51,914 nucleotides of DNA from Paratrimastix pyriformis (GCA_027972325.1 JAPMOS010000208.1:1-51914); one strand, 5' to 3'; numbered from the stretch's first letter, positions 39,471 to 50,885 are shown. Translations and numbers: made by a program. The notes: generated by a model not told the origin, from the sequence alone.

Positions 39471-39638
39471 TTCAGCCTCGGAGCCTCGGCGAACGAGTAA
39501 TCAATCTCGACGACCTTCATCTTCCCAAACCCCCAGGAAAATAGACATCACGTCAGGCAACGCAAAAAACGGCACTGACCACAAATAGAAAGAAATTCCA
39601 TGTCAGCTGACACGGATAGTGTACCCTGCCCTTTGCGT
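39471..39638 (+). repeat. Left end and inverted terminal repeat of DIRS B
   Basis: The tip 39471-39520 (TTCAGCCTCGGAGCC...) is followed by 39521-39638, which is inverted relative to 46680-46796 (CATGTCAGCTGACACGGATA core). Confidence 0.85.
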
Positions 39639-39675
39639 TTCGCACGCTTCAAGACGCATCCCTATTGGGCAAAGA

Positions 39676-41343
39676 ATGGATCAAGCAGATCAACAAGCAA
39701 CACCACAACAACAGACCCAGCAGCAACAGGGGCCCGCCCTTGACCCTGAACATCCGGCCAACCCTGGCCCCCAAACCCAACCTCCTGACCCTGAAGGCGA
39801 CACTGGAGCGGAGGGTGACAGCTCTCTGTTGGGTGCAACAAATCCTGAAGAAAAAGAAGATGAAAGCGATCAAGATCAAGAGGAAGTCGGACAATACTAC
39901 TTCGATACTCTCCAACAGATCTATTTCAAACCAACGGCCAAGTTACCGGACATCTTTGCGAAGGAGGCCCCTACAAAAAAGGTGGTGACTCCTCCAACCT
40001 TACCAGAAAGAGAAGCACAGACTTTGCAGATGCTGGGGCTGCAATTCAATCGTCTTCAACACGAAGCACCGACACAAGAGGAATTCGCTCGCGTTGTTCA
40101 CGTCGGCCGCGCGTTTCCCAACTTTCGAGACCAAGGCAAGGCCGATCCTGCAGTTGCACCACCAGTGAGTGCCTTACGCCTCATTGATCCAGACCTGCGG
40201 AAGGCGGCGACTCAACGGGACAGTGCGCTGGCTCGGGCTACAGCAGGGGTGTTCTCCGCTATGCGCCCTCTACAGACTCTGGTGGCACTCGCCAACCTTT
40301 CGACGGCATCATCGCCGTCTGAGCTCTCATTCGAGGCCGCTCGAAACCTTGGCATCCTGGCTCTGGATGCCCTCAAGGAAACGACGAGGACCCTTAGCGA
40401 CCTCCGCCGGAGCGAGTGGCGCCCACTGTGCCGGCTGGAGGACGGGACGAAGATGCCCGAGGCCTGCATCATCGAGGCCAGCGAGCTGGAGGCTTTGAAG
40501 AACAAAGCCACGACGGCCACCGAGGCCAGGAAAAAGCCACTAAACCCGGGTCTGCCCATGGCCTCCTCTGCCACACTGGGTGTGGACACGGGCACTCCCA
40601 AAAACACCAAGTCAAACAGCACGGACTACCTCTGGGTTATTCCAAAGTCAAGACGGCGCAAGAAAACCCACTTTCTGTCCCCAGAATTTTGTCTGCCCTC
40701 GGGTCCTCCGTTGGCGCACGCTTTTCGACCAACCTCGTTGGCCTTATCATCACAGAGCCCACAACCAACTGGGGTCACAGAAGGCTCATTGGCATTCAAT
40801 TCGGGTGCAGCCCCTCCTTTTCCTCGCTCCGTGGCGTTGTCTTGCCAAGAGACACGTTACAATCAACAAGAAGAAAAAGGTGAAGGGTCTGCTGCTCACC
40901 AACTCGCACCGCACAATGCTGAAATACTCGATACTCATCAGTCTTTGGTCCGGGAAGCCAGTCCTTGTGGTGTTCCACTCGGCACAACCGTGGCTAAACT
41001 GGAAACAACTTCTGCACCAGTTCCACCGGCACCGGACGTATCAGCACCGGTGATCACACCCTCGCAGGCGTCGTCGCCAGCACTCGGAGAGGCAGTCTGT
41101 ATGAGCCCTACCGCACAGTCACTCTCACACTCAGAGCAGGACAAGGCAACAAAGCCCGTGGGGCAGTCGGGGCGGGCCTGGGGGTCCAGTCCAGGCTCTG
41201 ACGGGTCGATGGAGGGAACATCACCCAGGGAGACTCGCGGCATGGGAACACTACCCACCGGAACCCTCCGCGCGAGGACATTACCCCAGGTGAGGCAGGC
41301 ACTCACCGGAGAGACCCCGAAGAGGGGCAGCACACGGTGCTGA
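39676..41343 (+). CDS. gag-like ORF of DIRS B, 555 aa
   Basis: Starts MDQADQQATPQQQTQQQQGP, like the Gln-rich start of the DIRS A gag. A helical capsid-like part follows (TLPEREAQTLQMLGLQFNRL; RDSALARATAGVFSAMRPLQ; FEAARNLGILALDALKETTR). A long Ser/Thr/Pro-rich half comes next and overlaps the region before RT. It would be the structural protein of the retrotransposon. No zinc knuckle is seen. The frame is open; whether the low-complexity half is really translated is uncertain. Confidence 0.6.
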   Translation: MDQADQQATPQQQTQQQQGPALDPEHPANPGPQTQPPDPEGDTGAEGDSSLLGATNPEEKEDESDQDQEEVGQYYFDTLQQIYFKPTAKLPDIFAKEAPTKKVVTPPTLPEREAQTLQMLGLQFNRLQHEAPTQEEFARVVHVGRAFPNFRDQGKADPAVAPPVSALRLIDPDLRKAATQRDSALARATAGVFSAMRPLQTLVALANLSTASSPSELSFEAARNLGILALDALKETTRTLSDLRRSEWRPLCRLEDGTKMPEACIIEASELEALKNKATTATEARKKPLNPGLPMASSATLGVDTGTPKNTKSNSTDYLWVIPKSRRRKKTHFLSPEFCLPSGPPLAHAFRPTSLALSSQSPQPTGVTEGSLAFNSGAAPPFPRSVALSCQETRYNQQEEKGEGSAAHQLAPHNAEILDTHQSLVREASPCGVPLGTTVAKLETTSAPVPPAPDVSAPVITPSQASSPALGEAVCMSPTAQSLSHSEQDKATKPVGQSGRAWGSSPGSDGSMEGTSPRETRGMGTLPTGTLRARTLPQVRQALTGETPKRGSTRC

Positions 41344-42399
41344 CGGAAGGACATGCGGAGGCGATCTCGTCGGGCAAACCTGAAACCCTCATGGAGGTCT
41401 GCGAGGTTGGGGACTCGGAACAGCAACTCACACCCCAGGTTAGCGTCGTCACCTCAGCGGGGCGAGCGTCACCCAAGGAGGTCCCGAACGTGGGGGCTAC
41501 ACAGAGACCGGCGAGAAGGATCCGCCGACCTTGGGCGAGGGGTTTGTGAACCCGAGACGGACCGATACACAGTCAGAGGCGGTCACACTCCCCAATGCGG
41601 GGACACGCGGGGAGGTCTGCGAGGCAGGGTCCCGGAAACACCCACTCACACGTTCCGCTAGCGTTGGCGGTGAAGCTCATGCACCTCAGTGGCGGAGGCA
41701 GCGACTCGCGTCCCCACCACCCCCTCCGGTACGGGTGCGGGGGTGGGGGGACCAGGCGCCCCTGGGGGTGGCGCCGATAAAAGTAACCCCCAAAACGGCC
41801 AGATCAAATGGCAGGGCAAGACCTACCTGGCCCGGGAGTGGGACCAGAGCAAGGGAGGGCGGCAGCAGTCTGTCCAGCACACCTGCACCACCCGTCATGC
41901 ACTCCCTCACCCCTCCGCCCCGTCTTGTCCCCGCTCTCCCCCCACAACCCCGTCACGGGACCAGAGGAGGGTGCCAAGTCCCGGGAGGGCAGGCACCCAA
42001 CTCGGGAACCCACTCACCCCCACCCCTCAGGGGGAAACTCTGCCTCACCCCATAACACGGCCCAAGGGGGCTCAGCTCGGGGGGAGGGACAGTCCCAACC
42101 CCTGGGGGAGGGACCCCTTCCTTCTCGGACTGGACCCTCAATGGGACCGGGAGCAGGCCAAACTGCGGCTGCTGGCACAGCACCCACCTCGGGGACCACT
42201 GGCAGGCAGGCTGGCTCGGCACCGGGAGGAGTGGTTGGCCCTCAGACCACCTCGGGAAGTGGCACAGGTGGTATCGGAAGGGTTTCACATCCCGTTCAAG
42301 GGACCCCCACCCAACCCGGGGACGTGGTCCCGGGACCCTTACCACTTGGTGGGGGAGGAGAAACTGGGCTTGGAGGCGGTGGTCCAGGAGTACCTTGGG

Positions 42400-44260
42400 A
42401 TATCGGCACTGAAAACGATCCAGGGGGGTCGGACAAAGGGATGAGATCTCCCATTTTTGGGCGGCCCAAGCCCGGCGGGAAATGGAGGTTGATCCTGGAC
42501 CTCACCGCCTTGAATCACTTCATCTTCTGCCCCTCCTTCAAAATGGAGGGGTGGAAGACGGTGAGGGCCGTGGTGGAGCCCATGATGTGGGCCACCAAGA
42601 TCGACCTCAAGCATGCGTACTTTCACATCCCGATCTTTCCACCTCACCGGAAATACCTGGGAGTCGAATGGGAGGGCACGGAATATCGCTTCCAAGCCCT
42701 CCCATTCGGCCTGAATGTGGCTCCCAGAATCTTTACGAAGACCATGAGAGTGGCAATCAAGGAAGCCCGGAGACACGGCATCTTGGTAGTCCACTACATC
42801 GACGACCTCCTGGTGTTGGGCAGGTCACCACAGGAGACCAAGCTGCATACACTGGCACTCCTTCGTCACCTCCTCTCACTCGGGTTCGAGATCAGCTGGG
42901 ACAAAACCCAAGTGGAACCAGTTCAAATGCTGGAGTTCCTGGGGTTTGTCCTCGACACTCGAGCGATGACACTCTCACTCCCACCCGAGAAGGCACAGAA
43001 GGTGAGAGAGATGGCGCACAACACCCAACAGTGCACCACCATCAAAGCCAAATCATTGGCAGCGGTGATCGGGTTCATGTCGTCATGCAGGGAGACGATT
43101 CGCCCGGCCTGCTTGTACCTGCGCAACCTGAACATCGACCTGTCCACGGCGATCAAGGCGCAGGGGGGATGGCACGCACTGGTGACCCTTTCGGAGGAGT
43201 CACACAGGGACTTGGAGTGGTGGGAACATGCACAGTACCCCACCAGCACCCCACTTCGGACCCCACCAGCAGAGCTGATCCTGACCACGGATGCAGCCGA
43301 GATGGGCTGGGGGGCAGTGCTGAGGACTCCGGCACAGAGCATCGAGCAGGGCATCCCAGCACACGAGTTGTGGAGAGTGACGGACCTGCAGGAGATCAGT
43401 TCAATAAACCCGCTCGAATTGGAAGCGGGCATCAGGTCACTCCACCTGTTCCGGGAACAGGTCACGGGCAAGTCCGTACTTTGGTTCTCGGACAATTCGT
43501 CTGTCGTGTGGTCAGTCGGCAGACTCAAGTCACAGAGCCAGCAGCTCAACACCCGGTTGAGAAACACTCTGGGAGTTCTGCCAGACACACCGGATCACCC
43601 TCACCACAGAGCACATTCACGGCACCGACAACGTGAGAGCGGACAGGCTCTCGCGGTGGGTCGACGCCGAAGATTACCAGCTCCACCCAGCCCTCTTCAG
43701 GGCGGTGGTGAAACTCAGGACGAAGCCGACGGTGGACGCCTTTGCATCGGCGCGAAACCACCTGTGCCCCCGGTTCTGGTCCTTGGTCAAGGAACCGGGA
43801 GCGGTGGGAGTGGACTTCTTCCGGCAGAACCTAGCCTCAGAAGTGCCGTGGATAAACCCACCGTTCTCGCTCATCCTCAGAGTCTTGGAACGGTTGAGGG
43901 AGCAGCGGGGAGGCTCTTCTCCTCACCCCGGTGTGGACATCGGCACCGTGGTGGCCAGTGATGCTGCACATGGCAGTGGCACCACCCCTGACCCTACCAC
44001 GGCAGGAGAACACATTCCTGGCAGGCACGACACGCAACCTCAAGGGAATTGGGCCCCCACACTGGGAGTGTTGTGTGACACAGGTGTCGGGGGACCCAGT
44101 CCGGCAAGCCAGGGCACACCTCGAGTGGGGTTGGCAGACACTCACCAATCCGGATCTCACCCTCGTCCAGAAGTTACAGGACCGACAGCTGCACCCCATG
44201 GGTCCAGCCCGGATCTTCGACGACCCGGAGGCCTGGTGGGGAGCAACGAGCCCCTGATCC
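42400..44260 (+). pseudogene. RT, RNase H and methyltransferase-like region of DIRS B
   Basis: RT motifs are WRLILDLTALNHFIFCPSF, WATKIDLKHAYFHIPIFP, LPFGLNVAPRIFTK and the catalytic VVHYIDDLLVLG (near 42790), then LEFLGFVLDTRAM. RNase H motifs are LTTDAAEMGWGAVL (near 43285), LELEAGIRSL and WFSDNSSVVWSVG. The methyltransferase-like block is VDAFASARNHLCPRFW ... VPWINPPFSLI (about 43730-43880). Domain order equals that of DIRS A, with clear sequence divergence. Fossil, broken. Confidence 0.82.
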
Positions 44261-44559
44261 CACAGTGGGACAGGGAGCTGTAGACGTCGACGCAGACTCG
44301 GGAGAGGACATGACCTTAGCCGAGCTGGCAGCGTCTCTGCGCTCAAAGAGCACCACCACCCCCACTCCCATGACGCACCACCCGGAGTCCTGTGTGACAA
44401 ACCCCCGGGTCGGTCGGAAGCACCCACGAGCGGGGCCTGTGATGCCCAGAACGCCGCGGGGACACCCGTGGACGGAACTCTGTTCCGCCCGGGCAAGAAA
44501 GGTCCTGCCCCAGGACGCGCGACACCCACACCCACAGCCCGGAAAAGCTCTCAGATGAG

Positions 44560-45690
44560 GCTCCTGCTTGGGCCCCTAAGCATCCGGAGCTGTCGGCAGC
44601 GGCAGGTTATTTCATTCAGAGGTCATTGGCAGAGAAAACCTCGAAGAAATACTCACACATCATTCGCCGCTATGAAGAGTGGTGCGCGCTCAAAGACCTG
44701 GCTCCGATCACGGAGGCGACCGACCAGAATGAGGTCCAGGTCGCCTCGTTCATTGCGGATGAGGCCATGGAGAGGGACCTCAGCTCGGGCTCGGCAGGGG
44801 CACGTCGCTCAGCACTGTCCATGTACTTCACCATGAGTGGCCACCCTCTATCACCGGAAGGCAAACTGGTGAAACAAGTCGTCACCGGCATCGGGAAGGA
44901 CAAACCGGCTGGGGGCAAAGACCTCGGTCCGATCTGGGACCTAGCAGACCTCTTGAAATTGCTCGAGGGGGAATGGGCTGACAATGCGACCCTTGACCAA
45001 AATCGGCTCATTGGTAAAGTCGCCAGCTTGTTGGAGATCGCGGGGTTGAGGGTCATGGACACAACCTCGATCTCTTTTCCGACTCACGCTTTGAGTTCGG
45101 CCAGCCGGGGTGCGAGCACTCAGTTCGGCTGAAGGTGTGTCCGAAGGAGACACACAACACCAAGATTCGATGGGTCCAGGTGGTCGGGGCTCCCGACAAC
45201 CCACTGTGCCTACACTGCGCCATGAAACAGTGGCTGACCAAGCGGCCGACGGAACCAGCGGTTGCGGGTCAGGCAGTGTCGGACACCTTCTTTGTCTTTC
45301 CACGGGATAATTCAGTGAAGTGCAGGGTGGGCAAAGCCATCTCGGCAGACTGGATCCGGAACTGCGTGCGTTCGACGATGACGGTGGCAGGCATTCCCCT
45401 GCAGTGGGGTGCCCATTCAATTCGCTCAGCCGCCCCGTCGAAAGCCGCTGCACTGGGCATTCCACTGCCACAGATTCTGACCAGGTATCGTTGGAGCTCC
45501 AGGTCCAGCACCTACCAAATGCACTATGGTCGCACAGTGGAAGGAGTCACGGATCGCTTCGACGAGGCACTGTTGGCGGGTCGGTTCAGTGGCAAACCTC
45601 ATGAAATGTCGGGGCCGCTGAACCTGACAAGGGGGACCCCTAGGGGGTTCCCCCCTTTGGCAGGCACGAGTTGGGAGGCAGTGTGATTCC
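44560..45690 (+). pseudogene. Tyrosine recombinase region of DIRS B (broken)
   Basis: A core-binding-type domain (TSKKYSHIIRRYEEWCALKD; SAGARRSALSMYFTMSG) is followed by the arginine block GLRVMDTTSIS near 45045 and the HSIRSAAPSKAAALGIP ... YRWSSRSSTYQMHYG block near 45415-45530 that holds the His, Arg and Tyr positions of the family. It ends just upstream of the internal complementary region. Fossil, broken. Confidence 0.78.
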
Positions 45691-45700
45691 TTTGGCATGC

Positions 45701-45818
45701 TGTCTATTTTCCTGGGGGTTTGGGAAGATGAAGGTCGTCGAGATTGATTACTCGTTCGCCGAGGCTCCGAGGCTGAAGCGAGGAATCATCGAGACTCTTC
45801 TTCTTCCCAAACCCCCAG
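45701..45818. repeat. Internal complementary region (ICR) of DIRS B
   Basis: The first part (45701-45776) is the reverse complement of the left end (39471-39545). The second part (45779-45818) is the reverse complement of the right end (about 46780-46820). The join GGCTGAA/G/CGAGG fixes the element tips at about 39471 and 46820. Confidence 0.88.
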
Positions 45819-46014
45819 AAATACTCCCACCCGCCTCCCTGGTGGCGTGGAGCACCACATGGCTTACAGCCCCACTGCCTCACCACCTCCTGAGCCTGCC
45901 GACACCACCTTTGCTCTTCCTGCCATTTTGAGGAGCAAAGGGTGGGGAGGGGAGACAGGTCATGTTACCTTTCCCCCCCTCTGTCACAACACCACCACAC
46001 TCGCCCGCACACAG

Positions 46015-46361
46015 CCCTCGCGCTGGACCCGGGCAAGGAACTCTCGGTCTACAACGCCAACCGGCGTCTGACCAAGCAGGGCTACGATCACCCCAAGGCC
46101 GCTACGCGCCTCTTCACTCTGGAAGATGGGTCGAGGGTGGTCGTTTCCAACACCCACCGCGGCCGCAGTGGACATTGGGTCTCGTCGCGCGGACGCGGAG
46201 GCTCTGCTGTTCGAGGCGCGACCCGAGGATGGTCTCGGGGTGCTACTCGTGGCCGTGGCCGTGGCCGTGGCCGTGGCGGCCGCAAGTTCTTTTCGGCCGC
46301 CTCTTCTGCCCGTGGCAAGAGCTCCGCTGAGGAGTCTGCTGCGGAGGGGGGGAAGAAGTGA
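46015..46361 (+). CDS. Arg/Gly-rich ORF between ICR and right end of DIRS B
   Basis: The frame reads ALALDPGKELSVYNANRRLT, then GYDHPKAATRLFTLEDGSRV and an RG-rich run (VSSRGRGGSAVRGATRGW; RGRGRGRGRGGRKFF), stopping at 46361. A pyrimidine- and CA-rich tract ending in ACACAG (to 46014) lies just before it, a possible 3' splice site. DIRS A has an ORF of the same type in the same position. An ATG-initiated reading is possible from 45945. RG-rich segments bind RNA in many proteins. Confidence 0.5.
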
Positions 46362-46679
46362 ATGGAAGGCACTTCGTCCCCCGGGGGTCTTTTCCTGAGG
46401 CTTCGCCCCCTCTGTATTTTTTCCTGATTTTTTGCGTGACCTGGTAAGCCGGAGGTTTCTCCACCCTCCTCTTTCCCTCCGCAGACACATGCTTACCGGG
46501 GTGAGCTTCGGCGGCTCATGGGGAGGAGAAGTTGAATTTTATTGTGCCGATGTTTGATCAATCTTTGAAAGCCTCTTTTGTTTTGTCTCTCTCGTCTTTC
46601 TTCTCTACATTCTTTCTTTGGGATGCGTCTGGGCCTGACCACACCTTCCGGAGTGGTGCCCGGCCCCTTTGACGTGCTT

Positions 46680-46820
46680 ACGCAAGGGCAGGGTACACTA
46701 TCCGTGTCAGCTGACATGGAATTTCTTTCTATTTGTGGTCAGTGCCGCTTTTTGCGTTGCCTGACGTGATGTCTATTTTCCTGGGGGTTTGGGAAGAAGA
46801 AGAGTCTCGATGATTCCTCG
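46680..46820 (+). repeat. Right inverted terminal repeat and tip of DIRS B
   Basis: 46680-46796 is inverted relative to 39521-39638. The tip AAGAGTCTCGATGATTCCTCG reaches 46820 and matches the second half of the ICR. Confidence 0.85.
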
Positions 46821-47180
46821 TTGTTCGTGCCTGCGCAACGATCTGCGCACAAGGTAGGAATAATCCGAATTGACCTTTGAAAATGCAGATTCAATGAGAA
46901 CATATATCAAGGAATGAGAAAATAAAGGTTTCTCCAAGCAATAATTATTTTCCGTGTCCCACCGCGGCCAAGACATAAATATCTGCTCGGAATCGACAGT
47001 ACCCGGCAACGTTGGCAGAGTCTATTGTTCAAAATAATCGCGTGTTTGGATCTTGTAGGCTTCAATCAGTTGTCCCGAGCTTCCAAGAGGTGAAAAAACA
47101 ATATATATATGTTTTTTTCTTATTTTCCCCCACAGTCCCCGTCAGGTCCCGGATGTTCTGACCTTCCCGCTGTTACACGT
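46821..47180. other. A/T-rich intergenic stretch
   Basis: Sequence of lower GC content with short A/T runs (for example ATATATATATG near 47101). No gene, domain or RNA is recognisable. Confidence 0.5.
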
Positions 47181-47316
47181 GTTAGTACCCTCCCATTGTT
47201 GCAGGTATTAGTACCGCGTGTTACACATGTTAGTACCACCCTATTGTTGCATTTGTTAGTACCTCGGAGGGGTTTTTCGTGTACCTAGGTCGGTACTAAG
47301 ATCTGAAACATACGGT
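47181..47316 (+). repeat. Cluster of TTAGTACC motifs with an inverted partner
   Basis: TTAGTACC recurs near 47182, 47212, 47231 and 47250 at 18-30 base spacing, and GGTACTAA (the reverse complement) lies at 47292. The cluster ends in the 25-base sequence that is inverted at 588-612. It looks like the sub-terminal repeats of a DNA transposon or MITE. Confidence 0.5.
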
Positions 47317-48240
47317 ACCGTTTTTTATACAGACTGCTTGCAGCTTTGAACGTGCTGGTTTGAACTTGGGTCCTGATTTCACACCCGAGGACACGTCTGG
47401 TGAAATGCAGTACTGTGGCTGCAGTTTTGTATTCGATTTCTTCGAACGGCTGCTCGTTTTCACGGGCGCTTCACTCCAGCGCTGCATGCGAGAAATACTC
47501 ATTGCGAGGGCTCCGATGAGGCGTCTCTTTGAGGTCTTTGATTGGTTTACCACAAAGACGACACGTTCTGGCGTAGCGCAAGTCTGTTTGGATTTTGCGT
47601 TCGCCCCTCATTTGGACCTCATTTTGAGTCTCATTCTCTGGCAGTCCTTCACCCTTTCAACCAAACGCTTCGTCTTGTGTGAGCTGGACACTGTTATTTT
47701 AGTGCGGTCTTTCAAAGCGGGTTTGCCAAGCACTGCACTCATTCTCGGACGCTCGAAATGCTCATTCTTCTTTAGTTGCGCTTCTTTCGCCCAACTCCCC
47801 TTTTTCTTGGAAAACATGCGGGTCCCCTCTTTTCGGCGGACTATTTTGCAAAGTCTGGGTCTTGGGTCTCGCTCATTCTGGAATGCTCTCGGCTTGAAGA
47901 TGACTGAGAAAACTCCTGCGAGTCGGGTTCGAGGCCCTCAATAAACGGCCGGGCCACTTGAAGGAAGTTTGGTCAGTCCGCACTTCACTCATAAATTCGG
48001 AATGCTCATTCTCCGACAGCTCGAAGTTCTCTCCCGCACCCGTTCGGGCGCACCTTGGGCACTCATCGGCCATGAGCGGACGACAAGTACCGTCGGTCGC
48101 CTTCAGGTCATTCAACTGGAAATTCTCGCAAGGGGTACATTTTTGAACCACTGTGGAACTCGGACGTGGTCTGCACAAGAGGCGGGGCATCGCCACTCAC
48201 CACTCAGTTTTTGCCTTCGGTCACTGTGTTCAGCCCGAAA
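47317..48240. other. Unassigned stretch with weak coding signal
   Basis: The longest frame is 47360-47944 plus (194 codons), without a recognisable domain. On the minus strand, frames at 47296-47553, 47608-47817 and 47873-48196 are Lys/Ser/Arg-rich, and the last has two CxxC pairs (CTPC, CPRC). They could be exons or remnants of a host gene; I do not recognise a product on either strand. Confidence 0.3.
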
Positions 48241-48282
48241 CGCGCGCCCCGGACCCACACGGATTTGCCAGGGGACCGTCGG

Positions 48283-48442
48283 GCATGGCGCACCGCGGAC
48301 ATGGCGCACCGCGGGCATGACGCACCGCGGACATGACGCACCGCGGACATGACGCACCGCGGACATGACGCACCGCGGGCATGACGCACCGCGGGCATGA
48401 CGCACCGCGGGCATGACGCACCGCGGACATGACGCGCCGCGG
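48283..48442 (+). repeat. 16 bp minisatellite, ten units
   Basis: Ten head-to-tail copies of RCATGACGCACCGCGG (first two with GG in place of GA), and a degraded eleventh up to about 48458. A looser CATTGCGCCTCTCGGG-like series follows at about 48500-48582. Reverse-strand frames of repeated RGASCPRCVM are repeat artefacts. Confidence 0.9.
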
Positions 48443-50885
48443 GCAGCACGCACCACCCTTCGGCGTGTGACTGACCAGGGGGTGGGGAAGTTCCGCACCT
48501 CGGGCATTGCGCCTCTCTGGCACTGCACCTGGCTCTGCATTGCATCTCTCGGTCATTGCGCCTCTCGGGCATTACGCCTCTGAAGGAGAATGAAACTCTG
48601 GATGATCTTCCGGGTGGCGCATTCCCTTGGCCCGGATATATTGGTCACTTTCGCGGGACAACGCGCACTCGAGTCTGAGGAGAACACGTTGACCACCCTC
48701 ACAGACTCGGAAGGCTTCTCGTCCGATCGCTCTGGCACAACCCGCCGGGTTCCCATCCGGGTTTGAACTGCGTGATGGGTTGCTCAAGGCGCGCGGGACT
48801 TGCTTGCTCGGACTGGGACGCGTGGTCTTGGTGACAGACCACTCAGATACTGTGGAGAGGAGCCTCTGCAAGTCAGCACCTCCGACAACATTTTTTCAGC
48901 TCCACATCCGCTGACAGTTCAGGCTCATTACCAGGTGGCAAGTCGCGGGGCGGGAGCTTCCCCAGGCACCCACCAGGTTACGCTGAATGCGGTTATCTTC
49001 CTTTTGGACATGGCACACGGCTTGAACTCTCTCATTGACAATGTGCTCGTGCGTCATGCGCGCCGATTGCGAGCATGAGCGTCATGGGACGCCCGCCCTC
49101 GTCACATCGAGTTGGGGCGAGCTCAAAATTGGTATCACCGGTCATCGCCCAACAGCCGGAGTACTACTACACAGCCCCCGTCGTGGGAGACCCGGAGGCA
49201 CGGGACTCGTCTGCGCCACCATCCTCGCACGAAATGATCTCACTCGGGTGTTTTCCGGCAGGCGCCCCATCGGGGACAGACTCACTCGCCCTGGAGGCCA
49301 TGAGTGAAGGTCCCTGATTCAGCACAGTTCCTCAGCATTGATTTGGGAACGCATGATGCCTCCGCCGGACGGGGAAGCATGCCCTCATGGGTTTCTTGAA
49401 CAAGGGGCTCCTCACCCCCCCCCCCCCCCCGAGTCCCCCCAACGGTCCGGCAGCATTCTTCAGCTTCACATCAGCTAACAGTTGGGGCAATTACTACCAG
49501 GTTGTCAAGTCCCGGGGGATGCACTTTCCCGCATTGTACCGTTCATGCGGAAGGGGTTCACTTCCTTTGACCATCGCGCACGGAGGGAGCGTTACAACCT
49601 CGCGACCCTGCACATGGTGGATCCACGGGCTGACCACCTTGGGTCGAGCTCACATTGGCTATCCAGTCTCCCCGGGCACCCCACAAACAGCCGTACCGGC
49701 CGAGAAATACCCCGTCAACTTTCAGGCGCGACAGGGGCCGACTGCCTTGGCAGCAGCAGAGGAAAGTCCGTCGGAATGTTCTCTCTCCTTCCTCATTGTG
49801 TGACACACCAGTCGCAGCACCCATGTGCACCTTCCTGTCCCTGCCCATCACTCCGTCTCATCCCATCCCCTGCTCCAAGGGACATGATGGGGGGCTCCGT
49901 CCCGGGAGGGCGAGCACCCCTGTCTTGGACCCATCACGATCACTCCTGCTTGGGGTCACTCTGTCCATTCATAAACGAGACTGAGGGCTACTGTGCACTT
50001 GACCGCGGTGCCCACAGCGAGGTGGCATTATTCCATCGAATTTCTGCTCCACTGGGGAGCTGCCCGTAGTACACCTCACACGGACACTCATTACCAAGAG
50101 CATTTGGTTTGGCGAACAGGTGCTTGTCTGCGCCCACACCGGGCACGGATGCTCACACAGACCACTCTCACTGGGTCAGAAACAACAACAGACTGCGAGA
50201 CCATACCCCGGAGAAGACATGCTCTTCGGCGTCAGGAACAGGCGCTCATACTTATGCACCCACGGGTCTCACACACTGGGATCGAGGCACCAGCAAAGCT
50301 GGCGGTCAGGTCAGAAACAACTTTGGGACTTCGGCACTGCTAGGTGTAGAGAATGGAGATAGTTCACTGACCGCCAGCAAGCTTAATAGTTTTCACTTCT
50401 TTCCTCAGTGGGTGCTCGTCTGATATCATGTGCGCTGTCACACCCACACCTGAGGGTGGGTCTGTGCTTGCCTATGACCGTCACCCCAATACTGGGACCT
50501 TGGCAGACTTGCACCGCTGGCTTTCTCATGAGGGCGATCCGTTGTATATCCGAATGCCCTATGCCAATGGGTGTATATATCCACAGGGGTATGTTTACCC
50601 ACTCATGCCTCCGCGGCCACAATGAAGGGCGGTGCCGCGAGTGTGTCTTTGCACTCATCAGCCAGTGCGTGTTCACGGGCACACCCACACTGTGGGGTGT
50701 CCTTGAGGGCGGCCTTGCTGGCCTATGGTGCACTGCTACACGGCAGCACCAAGAGTTGGTGCTTTTCTGGGGCGGGCTTGTGTGCTCATCATGTCCTTGG
50801 ATCTGTCCTGGCAGACCATCGTCTGGGGCGGGCCTGAGTGCGCCCAGCATGCCCCCTGGATGCACTCTCACGCCAGTAGCATTAT
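48443..50885. other. Gene-poor stretch with degenerate duplications
   Basis: No gene is recognised. The part at about 48890-49320 resembles 49455-49900: both contain TTCAGCTYCACATC, CTRACAGTT, ATTACCAGGT, GTCAAGTC/GGCAAGTC and GAGCTCAMATTGG in the same order. A run of 17 C lies near 49415-49431. Around 50430-50700, CACACCCACAC-type words recur. Open frames here are short and without domains. Confidence 0.4.

Larger units (their letters stand above)
39471..46820 (+). mobile_element. DIRS-type tyrosine-recombinase retrotransposon B
   Basis: About 7.35 kb beside the viral element. It has inverted terminal repeats (39521-39638 and 46680-46796), end tips of different sequence, and an internal complementary region at 45701-45818 that matches both tips. 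Plus-strand parts: long Gln-rich gag, RT (YIDD), RNase H, methyltransferase-like domain and tyrosine recombinase, then an RG-rich ORF. Its terminal sequences are unrelated to those of DIRS A, so it is another family. It is broken, with a handful of interruptions, but RT to RNase H is well kept, so it is probably not old. Confidence 0.88.

Noticed and set aside
39059-39544. Several frames with repeated Pro-Thr-Asn-Gln or Val-Gly-Trp-Leu
   Set aside because: They are readings of the (CCAA)n microsatellite; no start or domain supports a gene.
39471-46820. A Ngaro-type element with split direct repeats
   Set aside because: The terminal repeats are inverted and an internal complementary region matches both tips, which is the DIRS plan.
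48283-48442. A CRISPR array
   Set aside because: Units are contiguous 16-mers with no spacers, in a eukaryotic context.
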